A stretch of DNA of 44,291 nucleotides from Novosphingobium aerophilum (GCF_014230305.1 NZ_JACLAU010000029.1:1-44291); one strand, 5' to 3'; shown: positions 16,203 to 29,960, numbered from the stretch's first letter. The notes: generated by a model not told the origin, from the letters alone. A program made the numbers and translations.

Positions 16203-16319
16203 GCAGCCTCTCCCCTTGCTGACATGGATGTTCATAGCGCAGGCGAGGGGGCTTCGCCAAGGGGCCGTGCCATGGCTGCCGTCAGGCCGGAGATCACGCC
16301 AGGTGCCGGGGCGAGATGA

Positions 16320-16883
16320 TCAGGCTCGGCCGGTCTCGCTGGCCAGCAGGGCCGAATCGATCCCCTCGGCCCGCCACGCGGCCTTCCACCGCTGGTCGGG
16401 GGCGGGATCGAACAGCACCTCGCCATGGCCGCTCGCGGCGTGCCAGCCGTGATGGCGCAGCTCGCCCTCCAGTTGACCCTGGCCCCAGCCGGTGTAGCCC
16501 AGCGCGAACAGCCACTTGCTGGGCCCCCGTCCCTCGGCGATGGCGCGCAGGACGTCGGTGGAGAAGGACAGCGCCCACAGCTTGCCGACGTGGATCGTGC
16601 CATGCCCGCCCCAGTCGGTCGAATGCAGCACGAAACCGCGCTGCGGTTCCACCGGGCCGCCGACATGGACCGGCACGTCCGGTGCCTCGCCCGGCGGAAC
16701 GCCTGCCTCTTCCAGCACTGCGCGGAAACGCAGGCTTTCGTGCTGGCGGCTGACGTCGATCCCCAGCGCGCCCTTCTCGTCGTGCACGCACATGGCGATC
16801 ACCGCATGGACGAAACGCGGATCGAACATGCCGGGCAGGGCCAGCAGGATGCGTCCGGAAAGGTACTGTGGGGCCGGGCTCAT
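16320..16883 (-). CDS. YqgE/AlgH-family protein
   Basis: A 187-residue soluble protein that fits the YqgE/AlgH (DUF179) family in length and motifs: GRILLALPGMFDPRFVHAVIAMCVHDEKGALG at the start, HVGGPVEPQRGFVLHS in the middle and ALGYTGWGQGQLEGEL towards the end. The molecular role of the family is not established, although it is widespread in proteobacteria. The gene is transcribed away from phosphoglucomutase, with about 170 bases between the two starts. Confidence 0.93.
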   Translation of the reverse strand: MSPAPQYLSGRILLALPGMFDPRFVHAVIAMCVHDEKGALGIDVSRQHESLRFRAVLEEAGVPPGEAPDVPVHVGGPVEPQRGFVLHSTDWGGHGTIHVGKLWALSFSTDVLRAIAEGRGPSKWLFALGYTGWGQGQLEGELRHHGWHAASGHGEVLFDPAPDQRWKAAWRAEGIDSALLASETGRA

Positions 16884-16896
16884 GCCGCCAGACTAG

Positions 16897-18687
<1,791 letters not shown>

Positions 18688-18710
18688 ACGCGGGCCCTGT
18701 CGCCAAGCAA

Positions 18711-18738
18711 AAGGGGCCGGTCCTGCGACCAGCCCCTT
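18711..18738 (-). terminator. Intrinsic terminator of the TonB-C gene
   Basis: GGGGC-CGGTC-CTGC-GACCA-GCCCC folds into a strong stem. Read on the minus strand, the stem is followed by TTTTGC, giving a rho-independent terminator 32 bases after the minus-strand stop. It may also stop pgm transcription. Confidence 0.75.
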
Positions 18739-18770
18739 GGCGATACTCTGTGCGTGATGGCGTGCGAAGC

Positions 18771-19121
18771 TTACATCAGCTTCCAGGTGATCGGCACGGT
18801 CAGCGCGGCCGGGCCACCCGGCGGCGGCGGCACCGAGCCGACGCGCGCGGGCAGGGCCAGGGCTTCGCGGTCGAGCGTGCTCGAGCCCGAGGGCGCGACC
18901 AGTTCGGTGCGCTCGATCGCGCCGCTGGCGGCCACAAAGATCTTCACCTTCACAGTGCCTTCCTCGCCCCGCATCTGGGCGGTGCGGGGATAGGTCTGCT
19001 TCGACGCGATGACCCGGGCAACCTGGCGCTGCCAGTCGGCCGACTGGGCGAACGCCGGGGTGGCGACCGCGGCAGAGGCGGCCAGGGCAAGGACAGCAGT
19101 GCGCAGGGACTTCGTGAACAT
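18771..19121 (-). CDS. Exported TonB C-terminal-like protein
   Basis: About 116 residues: a Sec signal (MFTKSLRTAVLALAASAAVATPAFAQ) directly followed by a TonB-like C-terminal fold (QRQVARVIASKQTYPRTAQMRGEEGTVKVKIFVAASGAI...). It lacks the N-terminal membrane anchor and proline-rich linker of true TonB, so it cannot by itself couple ExbBD energy to receptors. Stand-alone exported TonB-C proteins are common in sphingomonads, with unknown roles. The ATG at 19121 places the positive charges next to the hydrophobic core; 19130 is possible. Confidence 0.8.
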   Translation of the reverse strand: MFTKSLRTAVLALAASAAVATPAFAQSADWQRQVARVIASKQTYPRTAQMRGEEGTVKVKIFVAASGAIERTELVAPSGSSTLDREALALPARVGSVPPPPGGPAALTVPITWKLM

Positions 19122-19263
19122 GGGCTTCACCTTCCTGCGTTCGTTGGGGCTGGTTCTAGGGGGCGGCAGTTGATTTCGATTTTAGAACTATGGTGTTCCG
19201 AAACCGTCATTTTCTCTCGTAATTGCGCGTAGTTGGAACGGAACGGGGCAGGATCGGCCGGGC

Positions 19264-21144
19264 TCAGAACTCGGCCCAGTCGCTGTCATCCAGCTTCAGG
19301 GCAGCGCTGCCGTCGAACGCCGTCGCCGGTGCGGCGGCCGGGGCCGCCAAGGGCGCGGCGCGGGGCAGCGGCGCGGTGACCGGCGGCGCACTGCGGCTCG
19401 GACGATGGGCCTCCACCGCATCGCCCAGGCGGAAGTTGCTGAGCCGTTCGAACAGGAGCTGGGTTTCCTGCGACAGGTTGCGCGTACCTGCCGAGCTTTC
19501 CTCGACCATGGCCGCGTTCTGCTGGGTGAACTCGTCCATGGCCGTCACCATTCCGGTGATCTCGCCGATGCCCGCGGCCTGCTTGCCCGCGGCTTCGGCG
19601 ATTTCCTCGACCAGGCCCGAGACCGAGCTCACCTCGCCGACGATCTGCTTCAGCGCGTCGCCGCTCGATTCCACCAGACTGACGCCGCTGGCGACCTGTC
19701 CGGTGCTGGTGGTGATCAGCTCGCGGATGTCGCGGGCGGCGTCGGCGGAACGCTGGGCCAGGGCGCGGACCTCGTTGGCGACGACGGCGAAGCCCTTGCC
19801 GGCTTCCCCGGCGCGCGCCGCCTCGACCCCGGCGTTGAGCGCCAGCAGGTTGGTCTGGAAGGCGATCCCGTCGATCAGGTTGACGATCTCGGCCATCTGG
19901 CGCGACGAGCCCTCGATGTTGCGCATCGCCACGGCAGCCTGGCGGGCGATGTCCTCGACCTTGCCGGCAATGTCGCGCGCCACCGAAAGGCGGGTGCTGG
20001 TCTGGCGGGCATTGTCGGCGGTGATCTTCACCGAGCCGCTGAACTCGTTCAGCGTGCGCGAGGTTTCGGCCAGCGAGGCGGCCTGGTGCTCGGTCCGGCG
20101 GGACAGGTCCAGCGATGCCGCAGCGATCTCTTCGGTGCCCAGCTTGATGGTGTTGCAGCCCGAGACGATCTGCAGCAGCACGTCGGTCAGCGCGGCCACC
20201 GCGGCGTTGTAATCGGTGTGGAGCTTGCCCAGCGCACCGGCCCCGTTCTCGGGCACGCGGTGAGTCAGGTTGCCCGCGGCAAGGGCGGCCAGACCGCCGC
20301 CGATCGCGTCGATCGTGACCTGCACCTCGCGGGCGCGTTCCTGTTCGGCCAGGGCGCGGCGGTGGTCGGCGGCGAACAGGTCCTTGAACCCGTCGAGCGC
20401 GCGGGCCAGGCTGCCGATCTCGTCGCTGCGCTGGGCACCCGGCACCACCACATCGAGATCGCCGTCGATCACCCGGCTGACCGCATCGCTCATCCGCCGG
20501 ATCGGACGGGCCACGCTGTGCATCAGGAAGACCAGCAGCACGATGGCCAGGACCAGCGAGGCGCCCATCACCGCCAGGGTAACGGTCCGCGAATGCTCGA
20601 AGATTGCGTCGGCGTCCTTCGAAACGGCCGCCGCGCCCTTCTGGTTGATGTCGATCAGGGTGAGGACGCTGTCCTCGACCGCATAGAACTGGTCGAGCGC
20701 CTCGCCGTCATAGGCGGCCAGGGCCTCCGGATCGCCGGTTTCGTTCTGCGCGATGATCCGGTCCGAGGTTGCCGCATAGGTCTGCCAGCTCGCGGCGAAG
20801 GCTTCGAAGGCCTTGCGCTGTTCGGGCGTGACAATGTGCGACTTGTAGTCGGCGATCGCGCTTTCCACCACGGCGCGGGCGTTGCGCACCAGCTTGGTCG
20901 TGCGGGCGCGCGCCTCGGGGCTGGCGGCTTCGAGGTTCTCACCTTCCTTGATGCGGTATTGCGACAGGTAGGTGTGGATGTCGCCGAGCGATTGCGAACC
21001 GGGCAGCCAGGTGCTGCGCAGGTCATGCGAAATGTCGTTGACCGCACCGATCCGCTGAATTGCGAATACGCCCAGCCCCGAAATCGCGGCGAGCATCACC
21101 GCAAAGGCGACGATAAAGCGCGTGGCAATCTTCTGGCGAAACAT
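19264..21144 (-). CDS. Methyl-accepting chemotaxis protein
   Basis: A 626-residue receptor: TM1 (about 10-30), a four-helix-bundle periplasmic sensor to about 185, TM2 (about 190-210), HAMP ([21 protein letters not shown]...) and a long cytoplasmic signalling domain with the hairpin tip [19 protein letters not shown] preceded by [26 protein letters not shown]. The C-terminus ends DDSDWAEF, resembling the CheR/CheB-tethering pentapeptide (NWETF-like), so it may be a methylation-competent major receptor. No other che genes are in the window, and the ligand is unknown. It is monocistronic here. Confidence 0.93.
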   Translation of the reverse strand: MFRQKIATRFIVAFAVMLAAISGLGVFAIQRIGAVNDISHDLRSTWLPGSQSLGDIHTYLSQYRIKEGENLEAASPEARARTTKLVRNARAVVESAIADYKSHIVTPEQRKAFEAFAASWQTYAATSDRIIAQNETGDPEALAAYDGEALDQFYAVEDSVLTLIDINQKGAAAVSKDADAIFEHSRTVTLAVMGASLVLAIVLLVFLMHSVARPIRRMSDAVSRVIDGDLDVVVPGAQRSDEIGSLARALDGFKDLFAADHRRALAEQERAREVQVTIDAIGGGLAALAAGNLTHRVPENGAGALGKLHTDYNAAVAALTDVLLQIVSGCNTIKLGTEEIAAASLDLSRRTEHQAASLAETSRTLNEFSGSVKITADNARQTSTRLSVARDIAGKVEDIARQAAVAMRNIEGSSRQMAEIVNLIDGIAFQTNLLALNAGVEAARAGEAGKGFAVVANEVRALAQRSADAARDIRELITTSTGQVASGVSLVESSGDALKQIVGEVSSVSGLVEEIAEAAGKQAAGIGEITGMVTAMDEFTQQNAAMVEESSAGTRNLSQETQLLFERLSNFRLGDAVEAHRPSRSAPPVTAPLPRAAPLAAPAAAPATAFDGSAALKLDDSDWAEF

Positions 21145-21404
21145 CGAAGGCTCCCAATGGATGACGGAGCCTGTCTAGCGACGCTTTTCCGACAAAGACT
21201 GAGCGTGGCCTTACGCAACAGCCCTAGATTTGGGTTACCGGCGAACCGAATGCTTTCCCCCTTCGCAGGGGTTGCACGACCCGGCGTGACCCTGCGTCAG
21301 CCCGGCCATGGCGGGTTGCCCGGCAATCATGCCGATGATTAACTCTTTCGGCCCGGGCCATGGGCCACCCGGCCAGAAGCAGGTTTGCGCCGCCAATGCG
21401 AAAA
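21145..21404. other. Intergenic region between the chemotaxis receptor and hemA
   Basis: These bases probably hold the receptor's promoter, because the gene reads leftwards from 21144. I found no convincing sigma-28 or other promoter consensus and no gene. The right edge is the hemA terminator hairpin. Confidence 0.4.
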
Positions 21405-21429
21405 GGCTGCGAACCCGAGGTTCGCAGCC
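21405..21429 (-). terminator. Intrinsic terminator at the end of the photosynthesis operon
   Basis: GGCTGCGAAC (21405-21414) pairs perfectly with GTTCGCAGCC (21420-21429) over a 5-base loop. On the minus strand the stem is followed by TTTT. It lies 32 bases past the hemA stop and marks the end of the bchF-to-hemA transcript. Confidence 0.85.
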
Positions 21430-21460
21430 CTTCGCGATTGGCCGGTCAGGTGTCTGGCGG

Positions 21461-22681
21461 TCAGGCCGCGGCCGAGCGCCGCGCCAGTTCGCATTGCGAC
21501 CAGATGTCGCTCAGCGCCTCGATCAACCGGTCGATGTCGCCATCGGTGTGGACCGGCGACGGGGTGATGCGCAGCCGCTCGGTGCCGCGCGGCACCGTCG
21601 GGTAGTTGATCGGCTGGACGTAGATGCCGTGGTTATCGAGCAGCCAGTCGCTGATCCGCTTGGCCTTCTTGGCGTCTCCGACCATCACCGGGATGATGTG
21701 GCTGGGATTGGGCAGGTGCGGAATGCCGATCCCGTCGAGCCGACGGCGCACCGTGGCGACGCGCTCGCGCTGCCGGGCCCGCTCGAACTCGCTGTTCTTG
21801 AGGTGCTGGATGCTGGCCGTGGCACCCGCGGCGATCGCCGGCGGAAGGGCCGTGGTAAAGATGAAGCCGCTGGCGAAGGTCCGGATGAAATCGCACAGCG
21901 CGGCCGAGGCTGCGATGTAGCCGCCCATCACGCCGATCGCCTTGCCCAGCGTGCCCTCGATCACGGTGATCCGGTCCATCAGGCCTTCGCGCTCGGCCAC
22001 GCCGCCACCGCGCGGCCCGTACAGGCCGACCGCGTGCACCTCGTCGATGTAGCTCATCGCCCCGTGCTTTTCGCAGACGTCGAGAATCTCCGCGATCGGC
22101 GCGATGTCGCCGTCCATCGAATAGACGCTCTCGAAAGCGACCAGCTTGGGCACGTCGGGGCCGTAGGCGGCCAGCAGCTCGTCGAGATGGGCGGGATCGT
22201 TGTGGCGCCACACCTTGCAGGTCGCCCGCGAATGGCGGATGCCCTCGATCATCGAGGCGTGGTTGAGCGCATCGGAGAACACCACGCAGCCCGGCATCTT
22301 GGCGGCCAGTGTGCCCAGGGCCGCCCAGTTGGAGACATAGCCGCTGGTGAACAGCAGCGCGGCTTCCTTGCCGTGCAGGTCGGCCAGCTCGCGCTCGAGC
22401 AGGACGTGATGATGGTTCGTGCCCGAAATGTTGCGCGTGCCACCGGCACCGGCGCCGCAGTCGTCGAGCACTTCGTGCATCGCCTGCAGGACCTCGGGGT
22501 GCTGGCCCATGCCCAGATAGTCGTTCGAGCACCACACGGTGACCTGTTCGGTGCGGTCGTCGACATAGCGCGTCGCGTTGGGGAACTTGCCGCAGCGCCG
22601 CTCGATCTCGGTGAAAATGCGGTAGCGTCCCTCGTCGCGGACCGTATCGAGTTCACCCCGGAAATAGGCTTCGTAATCCAT
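21461..22681 (-). CDS. hemA: 5-aminolevulinate synthase
   Basis: Condenses glycine and succinyl-CoA to 5-aminolevulinate (C4 pathway), the committed precursor of haem and bacteriochlorophyll. The 406-residue protein starts MDYEAYF as other alphaproteobacterial enzymes do, and shows [44 protein letters not shown] and the PLP lysine K247 in [14 protein letters not shown]. It is the last gene of the bch-puh operon, 66 bases after puhE, an order typical of sphingomonad phototrophs. Its placement ties precursor supply to pigment-gene expression; a second housekeeping copy elsewhere is possible. Confidence 0.97.
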   Translation of the reverse strand: MDYEAYFRGELDTVRDEGRYRIFTEIERRCGKFPNATRYVDDRTEQVTVWCSNDYLGMGQHPEVLQAMHEVLDDCGAGAGGTRNISGTNHHHVLLERELADLHGKEAALLFTSGYVSNWAALGTLAAKMPGCVVFSDALNHASMIEGIRHSRATCKVWRHNDPAHLDELLAAYGPDVPKLVAFESVYSMDGDIAPIAEILDVCEKHGAMSYIDEVHAVGLYGPRGGGVAEREGLMDRITVIEGTLGKAIGVMGGYIAASAALCDFIRTFASGFIFTTALPPAIAAGATASIQHLKNSEFERARQRERVATVRRRLDGIGIPHLPNPSHIIPVMVGDAKKAKRISDWLLDNHGIYVQPINYPTVPRGTERLRITPSPVHTDGDIDRLIEALSDIWSQCELARRSAAA

Positions 22682-22747
22682 GCTCGTCGGTCCTCTCGTC
22701 GATCCGTATCCAGTGTTCAGTCATCGCGGGTCGGTCATTGACCCAGA

Positions 22748-23536
22748 TCAGTTTGTCCCGCTCGTCGCCCGCCGGGTCGGCAGGGCCCAGCCCCACAGCA
22801 TGCCGTCGCGGAAGGGCAGGGCGAGAAACAGGTGTTCGAGTGCGCCCAGCGTGGCGAGCGCGAAGAGCAGGCTGGCGGCCGCCGCCTCGGCGCTGCCCGA
22901 AGGCGCGGCCAGCGCCAGCGACCCCAGCCACCCGGCCAGGGCAACGCACCCGGCAATCGCCAGGTACAGCTCTGCGCCCAGCCGGCGCGGTCCGAAATAG
23001 GACTTCAGGTAACCCAGTTGCGGCGGCAGGATGTCGGTGCTCAGGTTGGGCACGCCCAGGAAGATCGCCAGCTTAGTGCTCAGCCGCATGCCCAGCAGCA
23101 GGGTGAAGGCCATCGCCCCCACCTGGTTGGGCGCATCGCGGCTCATCCAGATCAGGCCGAGCGCGCTCAGCGCCAGACCGATCTCGTGCCAGGCCATGGC
23201 GGCCACGGCGTAATAGAACCGGGCCAGTCCGCGCGCCCCCGGCGGGCAGGATTCGCGGCGCGGCCCGGTGACAATGCCCGTCAGGAAGCTGATCTCGTGC
23301 CAGGCCCAGATCAGGATCGCGCCGGCCAGCGACACATAGGCCCCGGTGAGCGTGGCGCGGTGCATCGACCAGCCGACCAGCACGATCCCGCCGATCGCCG
23401 CGATCGCGGCCAGCAGCAGGCTGCGCGGGAAGGTCCGGCGCTCACGGTTATCAAGCCACGCTACCAGCCCGGTCGCGAAGAACCAGGTCATGATCGTGAC
23501 CGCGACCGGCAGGATATGGCCGGTCCAGCTTACCAC
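22748..23536 (-). CDS. puhE: Photosynthetic complex assembly protein PuhE
   Basis: A 262-residue membrane protein with about seven or eight TM helices, matching PuhE (DUF3623). The recognisable stretches are [42 protein letters not shown] and [24 protein letters not shown]. In Rhodobacter, PuhE affects reaction-centre and light-harvesting assembly and bacteriochlorophyll levels, although its mechanism is unclear. Its start overlaps the acsF stop by 7 bases, so the two are translationally coupled. Confidence 0.92.
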   Translation of the reverse strand: MVSWTGHILPVAVTIMTWFFATGLVAWLDNRERRTFPRSLLLAAIAAIGGIVLVGWSMHRATLTGAYVSLAGAILIWAWHEISFLTGIVTGPRRESCPPGARGLARFYYAVAAMAWHEIGLALSALGLIWMSRDAPNQVGAMAFTLLLGMRLSTKLAIFLGVPNLSTDILPPQLGYLKSYFGPRRLGAELYLAIAGCVALAGWLGSLALAAPSGSAEAAAASLLFALATLGALEHLFLALPFRDGMLWGWALPTRRATSGTN

Positions 23537-24621
23537 GCGGGCTGCAGCCGGATCTTGGCGGGCAGTTCGTTGCGGCGCGGGCGCAGCAGGTACATGCGGG
23601 CGAAGCTCAGCCCCGCACCGACCAGTCCGCTGGCCCGGAGCAGTGCCCCGCCCAGCCCGCCCCGCTGCTTGCCGGCATCGATCCGGCGGCTGGCGGCGAG
23701 CAGCCGGTCCATCGACCGGCGGAACCGCGGATCGTCGGTGTCGAGCTCGACCGGGAAGACCTGGCGGCTGATCTGGCTGCAGATCGAGAACACGCGATAG
23801 TCATAGTCGGTGGGGTTGAGCCCCAGCGCGGCGTGGAACACCGGGCGGGCGTGGTCGCGCACGTACATCGTCGCATAGACCGCCAGCAGGAAGAAGCGCA
23901 CCCACAGCTTGTTGAAGCCGGTCAGCAGCTTGGGATCGGCGCGCAGCAGCAGGGCGAAGGCCTCGCCGTGGCGGAACTCGTCGTTGCACCACGATTCGAA
24001 CCACTGGAAGATCGGGTGGAAGCGCAGCTCGGGATGGGCGGCGAGCTGGCGGTAGATCGCGATATACCGCGCATAGCCGATCTTCTCGGACAGGTAGACC
24101 GAATAGAAGATGAACTTCGGCTTGAAGTAATGGTACTTCTTGGCCTTGGTCAGGAAGCCCAGATCGATCCCGATCCCGGCGTCCTTCAGGGCTTCGTTGA
24201 TGAAGCCGGCATGGCGGCTCTCGTCGCGGGCGAGCAGCTTGAAGAGCTGCTTCATGTCGGGGTTCTTGGTCCGCCGTGCCATCTCGGCATAGAGGATGCA
24301 GCCCGAGAATTCCGAGGTCAGCGAGCTGACCAGGAAATCGATGAACTCGGCCTTCAGCGCCGGTTCGAGCTGCTCGATGATGCCGTCGAAGCGGACATCG
24401 CGCTTGAAGTGGAGCTTGTTGGGATCGCTGACCATCTCGGCGATCATGGCATCCCACTCCTCGCGCACCGACGAGACGTCGATCGCGTCGAGCGCGGCGA
24501 AGTCGGTGGTGTAGAACCGCGGGCTCAGCACGGTTTCGTGCTGGACCATGGCGTGAACGTCGGGCTTGTCACCGGGGACAGGGGCCGCGTCGGGAGTGCG
24601 GATGGCGGTATGGGCGTTCAT
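23530..24621 (-). CDS. acsF: Mg-protoporphyrin IX monomethyl ester oxidative cyclase, aerobic
   Basis: AcsF uses O2 to close the isocyclic ring E, forming divinyl protochlorophyllide. The 363-residue protein has two diiron-binding segments, DESRHAGF and DEFRHGEAF, with further Glu ligands in the preceding helices ([15 protein letters not shown]), and the family motifs [10 protein letters not shown] and [32 protein letters not shown]. No anaerobic cyclase gene bchE is in the window, consistent with an obligately aerobic phototroph. Its ATG overlaps the stop of the small upstream gene by 4 bases. Accessory subunits such as BciE or Ycf54 are not seen. Confidence 0.96.
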   Translation of the reverse strand: MNAHTAIRTPDAAPVPGDKPDVHAMVQHETVLSPRFYTTDFAALDAIDVSSVREEWDAMIAEMVSDPNKLHFKRDVRFDGIIEQLEPALKAEFIDFLVSSLTSEFSGCILYAEMARRTKNPDMKQLFKLLARDESRHAGFINEALKDAGIGIDLGFLTKAKKYHYFKPKFIFYSVYLSEKIGYARYIAIYRQLAAHPELRFHPIFQWFESWCNDEFRHGEAFALLLRADPKLLTGFNKLWVRFFLLAVYATMYVRDHARPVFHAALGLNPTDYDYRVFSICSQISRQVFPVELDTDDPRFRRSMDRLLAASRRIDAGKQRGGLGGALLRASGLVGAGLSFARMYLLRPRRNELPAKIRLQPAW

Positions 24622-24938
24622 GTCAGGCTCCCGGGGTTGAAGCTCACTTCGTAGAGTTCGGTCAGGCCGAGGTAGGCGATCAGGCGGGTCCAGCCGCGCA
24701 GCAGGGGGCCGGCGCGCTCGACCGTGGCGACGCGCTGGAACTCCGCGCTTTCGCCGAAGCGCACGCGGATCGGATCGCCCTGGACCCGGACGCGATCACC
24801 CGGCTCCATGGCGAGGCCGCCGGCCAGTTCCACATGGGCAAAAAAATCGGCTTCGCTCTGCTCCACCGCGACGCGGCAGGGCACTTCGAAGGCCCGTGAA
24901 CGGATCATGGCGGCCCGGATCATCGCGGTGCGGATCAC
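24618..24938 (-). CDS. Small uncharacterised protein of the puh-acsF operon
   Basis: A 106-residue soluble protein without signal or TM segment. The N-terminus repeats MIR three times (codons 1, 6, 11), giving three possible starts; the first overlaps the puhC stop as ATGA. The core ([14 protein letters not shown] [21 protein letters not shown]) looks like a compact beta domain, followed by a conserved-looking [14 protein letters not shown] ending. I recall an unnamed ORF of this size between puhC and acsF in other sphingomonad phototrophs but no assigned function. Four-base overlaps on both sides suggest a role in pigment synthesis or complex assembly, perhaps with AcsF. Confidence 0.75.
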   Translation of the reverse strand: MIRTAMIRAAMIRSRAFEVPCRVAVEQSEADFFAHVELAGGLAMEPGDRVRVQGDPIRVRFGESAEFQRVATVERAGPLLRGWTRLIAYLGLTELYEVSFNPGSLT

Positions 24939-25456
24939 GCGTGCGGCCCCGTTGCCAGGAACCGGGCGAAGGCCGCGCGGTTGGTGGCGCCGAACGAGCC
25001 GAGCTCGATCGCGCGACCGGTGGCCGGATCGCGCAGGGTCAGCGAACCGTTGCTCCAGCGGGTCAACTCGAACGGAGCGGCGGCGCCGATCCCGTGCATC
25101 TTGCGCTCGCGCGCCATGCCCCGCATCACCCCGCGGACGAAGCCGCCGCCGTCGTTTTCGCCGATCAGCACGCCCAGGGTACGGCCGGTGTCGACATCCG
25201 TGACCACCACGGCGCCGTCGGCCCGATCGGAGAAGGTCAGGCGGCGCACCTCGCCGGCGGTCACGCCGGTGCGGGCCCGCTCGACCGCCGGGACGGCTTC
25301 CCGGTCGAGCACGCCGACCCGGACCAGCCCGGTCAGGGTCAGCGACAGGGCAACCAGCGCCCCGGCCAGGGCCAGGGCCGGGCGCGGGATCGTGTTGGCG
25401 TGGCTGTGCCCATGGCCATTGTGGGCCGGTGCGGTGCGGGCGGGTGCGGTGTTCAT
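24935..25456 (-). CDS. puhC: Photosynthetic complex assembly protein PuhC
   Basis: A 173-residue protein with a His-rich cytoplasmic N-terminus (HNGHGHSHANT), one TM helix (about 27-48; ALALAGALVALSLTLTGLVRVG) and a periplasmic domain with the PuhC features REAVPAVERARTGVTAGEVRRLTFSDRADGAVVV and GFVRGVMRGMARERKMHGIG. In Rhodobacter, PuhC is required for proper reaction-centre/LH1 assembly. The start at 25456 overlaps the puhB stop as ATGA, which excludes the much longer upstream reading. Confidence 0.92.
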   Translation of the reverse strand: MNTAPARTAPAHNGHGHSHANTIPRPALALAGALVALSLTLTGLVRVGVLDREAVPAVERARTGVTAGEVRRLTFSDRADGAVVVTDVDTGRTLGVLIGENDGGGFVRGVMRGMARERKMHGIGAAAPFELTRWSNGSLTLRDPATGRAIELGSFGATNRAAFARFLATGPHA

Positions 25457-26088
25457 GCGGGAACTCCGTGGAAGGCGGGCTCGGCTGAAGGCTGCACCGC
25501 CGCCGGTGCGGGGGTGGTGCGGGTCGTCACACCCTCCGGCGCGGCTGCGGCACAGGCCTTGGCCAGGGCTTCGGCCAGCGCTGCGGCACCGGGCAGGGCG
25601 CGCAGCATCGGCTGCGGCTGGGCCAGGCGAAAAGGCCGGACATGGGGCCACAGCATGGCATAGCCCAGGCGGTGCCGACCGGTCAGGGTCAGGGCGATAT
25701 CGCCGTGATCACCCCCCCGCGCGCGCAGATCGGCGGCGCCGATCAGCCCGAGCGGCAGGTTGATGCACTTGTTGAGGGCAATGCCGACGCGCAGCACCAC
25801 GCGGCGGTTGGTCAGGGTATAGACCGTGGTGCGGGCGACCAGCACAGCGAACAGCGCGAGCAGTCCCTGTGTGGCGACACCCGCCACGGCGATGACCACG
25901 GTCCCGAGCGCGTTCCCCCCCGCCAGGGCCAGCAGGGCCAGGGCAGCGAAGTAGATCGCCAGCGGGCGCGTGAACAGCGCGGTGCGGGCGAAGGTGCGCC
26001 AGTCCGGGGAGGCCTGCCACAGGATCTGTTCGCCGGGCGGCAGATCCCCGGGCAGCCCCCGGATCGGTTCGTGGTCGTACTCGGTCAT
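25453..26088 (-). CDS. puhB: Photosynthetic complex assembly protein PuhB
   Basis: A 211-residue membrane protein of the PuhB family: it opens with DHEPIRGLPGDLPPGEQILWQASPDWRTFARTALFTRPLAIYF, then two further hydrophobic stretches and a PH-like (YdbS/YdbT type) region with YTLTNRRVVLRVGIALNKCINLPLGLI. In Rhodobacter, PuhB dimers assist reaction-centre assembly. Start and stop each overlap a neighbour by four bases. The C-terminal tail (about 185-211) is Ala/Pro-rich and probably disordered. Confidence 0.94.
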   Translation of the reverse strand: MTEYDHEPIRGLPGDLPPGEQILWQASPDWRTFARTALFTRPLAIYFAALALLALAGGNALGTVVIAVAGVATQGLLALFAVLVARTTVYTLTNRRVVLRVGIALNKCINLPLGLIGAADLRARGGDHGDIALTLTGRHRLGYAMLWPHVRPFRLAQPQPMLRALPGAAALAEALAKACAAAAPEGVTTRTTPAPAAVQPSAEPAFHGVPA

Positions 26089-26858
26089 ACCAGCGGCTCC
26101 AGCCGGTCGGCGTTGGCGTAGAGATAGCCGGTGCCGAAGTAGGCCACGACGCGCTCTTCCTCGTAGCGGGTGATCTGCCCAGCATCGGCGGGGAAGGGCG
26201 CATTGGCGAAGTCAGCGGCGTTGATCGCGCTGATGATCACCGCGTTCTTGCGGACCACGGCCATCGGCATCGGGGCCAGCACGGTGCGGCTGCCGGTGTC
26301 GATCGCGAGGTAGCGCACCATGTGCTCGGCCCGGTCGACCCACAGGTCGGTGACCGTGCCGGCCTTCGCCCCGTCGGCGCCATAGACCGGCAGGCCGCGC
26401 GGGTCGGTGCTGGCCTTGGCCACGCTGATTTCGGGGACGACGCCCATCGGCACGATCCGCGGCAGCCCGTGGGCGTCCTGGTCGGCCCAGGGGGCGCGGT
26501 TGGCGTAGGAGCCCGGGCCAACCCCGGCGGCGAACACGTCACCTTCGGGAGAGTAGGGCGCCCCGCCGAAGTTCTCGCGGCGCTTGGCGGCGATCTGCAC
26601 CGGCTCGCGGCCCTCGGTCGCGGCGCGCGGCACGGTCACCGAACCGCGGTCGAAGGGCAGCTTGAACGTCTTGGGCGCGGCAGCCGAAAGGGGGCCGCCG
26701 CCGGGCAGCAGCTTGCCGGTCAGCGCGTCCTCGAGCGGGTAGCCTTCGCGGCGGTCTTCGCGGCGAAGCCAGAAGCATAGGGCGATGAAGAAGCCGATGA
26801 AGGCGATCATCGCGATCTGTGCGGCATCAATCGTGCCGACAATGTTGCCGTGATTCAT
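26085..26858 (-). CDS. puhA: Photosynthetic reaction centre H subunit
   Basis: The 257-residue H subunit caps the L/M core on the cytoplasmic face. Residues 14-31 form the single TM helix (IAMIAFIGFFIALCFWLRREDRREGYPLE, followed by the typical RREDRREGYP), and the rest is a PRC-barrel domain (GLPVYGADGAKAGTVTDLWVDRAEHMVRYLAI). The ATG at 26858 is chosen for the MNHGNIVGTIDAAQIA start, close to other H subunits; upstream in-frame codons belong to lhaA sequence. The matching L and M genes (puf) are not in the window. Confidence 0.96.
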   Translation of the reverse strand: MNHGNIVGTIDAAQIAMIAFIGFFIALCFWLRREDRREGYPLEDALTGKLLPGGGPLSAAAPKTFKLPFDRGSVTVPRAATEGREPVQIAAKRRENFGGAPYSPEGDVFAAGVGPGSYANRAPWADQDAHGLPRIVPMGVVPEISVAKASTDPRGLPVYGADGAKAGTVTDLWVDRAEHMVRYLAIDTGSRTVLAPMPMAVVRKNAVIISAINAADFANAPFPADAGQITRYEEERVVAYFGTGYLYANADRLEPLV

Positions 26859-26880
26859 GGCTGTGTTCCTTCCGGGGTGA

Positions 26881-28319
26881 TCATGTCGGAAACTCGGTGA
26901 GGCCGAAGCGACGTGCCCCGGCATCGGTGGTGGAGGTGCGATCCTGCGCGGCGAGCTGCCCGACCAGCGGCCCGAGCACGACCAGCGTGGCGAGCAGCAG
27001 GGCAATCTCGATGGCGTAGATGGTGCCGTAGCCGGTCGCGCGGTGGGCCAGCGTGGCGCCGAGCTCGTCGGCGACGGCAAGATTGGAGACGGTGTCGCGC
27101 AGCACCCCGCCGAAGGCGATGGCCAGGCCAGCGGCGGTGGTCTGCACGGCGCCCCAGGCGCCGAGCGCGAGGCCGGCCGTGTCGCTGGTGGCCAGTGACA
27201 TCGAGGCGGTCAGGGTGCCGACCGAGAACAGTCCGGCCCCGGCGCCGATCCCCAGTGCCCCCAGGCCCAGGGCCCCGGCGCTGTCGAGCGGGGCGGCGAA
27301 GATCACCAGCAGGAACGAGGCGATCCCGATCACCACGCCGTATCCGGCGATCCGCAGGCTGTCGAGGCCGCGGCCGAGCCAGCGGGCCGACAGCGCGAAA
27401 CCGGCCATGGCGCCGAGCGCCCAGGCGCCCGACAGGCTGGTCGTGGCGCCGACGGACAGCCGCAGGACCTCGCCGCCATAGGGTTCGAGCAGGGCATCCT
27501 GCATCGCGAAGGCGGCGGCGCCGAGGCCGACCGTGGTCAGCATGCGCAGCGTCAGCGGCTGGCGGGCAAAGCGCGCCCAGACCACCGCGAAAGGCTCGCG
27601 CGGGGTCTCGGCGGCGGCGACCGAGCGGCTGCGCGCCTCCTGCTTCCACAGCGCGACCAGGTTCAGCACGAAGGTCAGGACCGCGGCGGCCTGGATCACC
27701 TGGACCAGCCGGGTCGGCGTGAAGTGGGCGAGCAGCCCGCCGATCACCAGCGCGCAGACCATCATCCCGGCCAGCAGCGACAGGTAGAGCAGGGCGACCG
27801 CGCGGGGGCGGCGGTCTGCCGGGACCAGATCTCCGGCCAGGGCCAGGCCCGCCGTCTGGGTGGTGTGCATCCCGGTGCCGGCGAGCAGGAAGGCTAGCGC
27901 ACTGGCGCTGACCCCCAGCGCGAACAGCTTGGGATCGCGCATCAGCAGCAGGGCGAACGGCATGATCGCCAGCCCGCCGAACTGCATCAGCGTGCCGAAC
28001 CAGATATAGGGCACGCGCCGCCAGCCCAGCACGGACCGGTGCACGTCCGACCGGTGGCCGATCAGTGCCCGGAACGGTGCGACCAGCAGCGGGATCGCGA
28101 TCATCAGCGAGACCAGCCAGGCCGGAATGTGCAGTTCGACGATCATCACCCGGTTGAGCGTGCCGTTGAGCAGCACCATCATCATCCCGACGCTGACCTG
28201 GAACAGCGACAGCCGCAGCAGCCGCGACAGGGGCAGTTCGGCGCTCGCCGCGTCGGCAAAGGGCAGCCAGGTGGTGGCCACCCGGCTCCATTTGCTGGAC
28301 AAAGGCGCGCGCTTGGCCA

Positions 28320-28320
<1 letters not shown>
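26881..28320 (-). CDS. lhaA: LhaA/PucC-family light-harvesting assembly protein
   Basis: A 479-residue MFS-fold protein with about 12 TM helices belonging to the bacteriochlorophyll delivery (BCD) family. Its position directly upstream of puhA and its length identify it as LhaA (F1696 in older maps), which in Rhodobacter promotes LH1 assembly. Signatures are LLNGTLNRVMIVELHIPAWLVSLMIAIPLLVAPFRALIGHRSD and AMQDALLEPYGGEVL. The second BCD member in the window is the pucC-like gene at 40631. The start overlaps the bchM stop by one base. Confidence 0.93.
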
Positions 28321-29953
<1,633 letters not shown>

Positions 29954-29960
29954 TCAGTCC

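Noticed and set aside
24935..25651. A longer PuhC starting at 25651
   Set aside because: The extra 65 residues lie inside puhB in another frame and are Pro/Ala/Arg-rich; the ATGA overlap at 25456 gives a normal PuhC.
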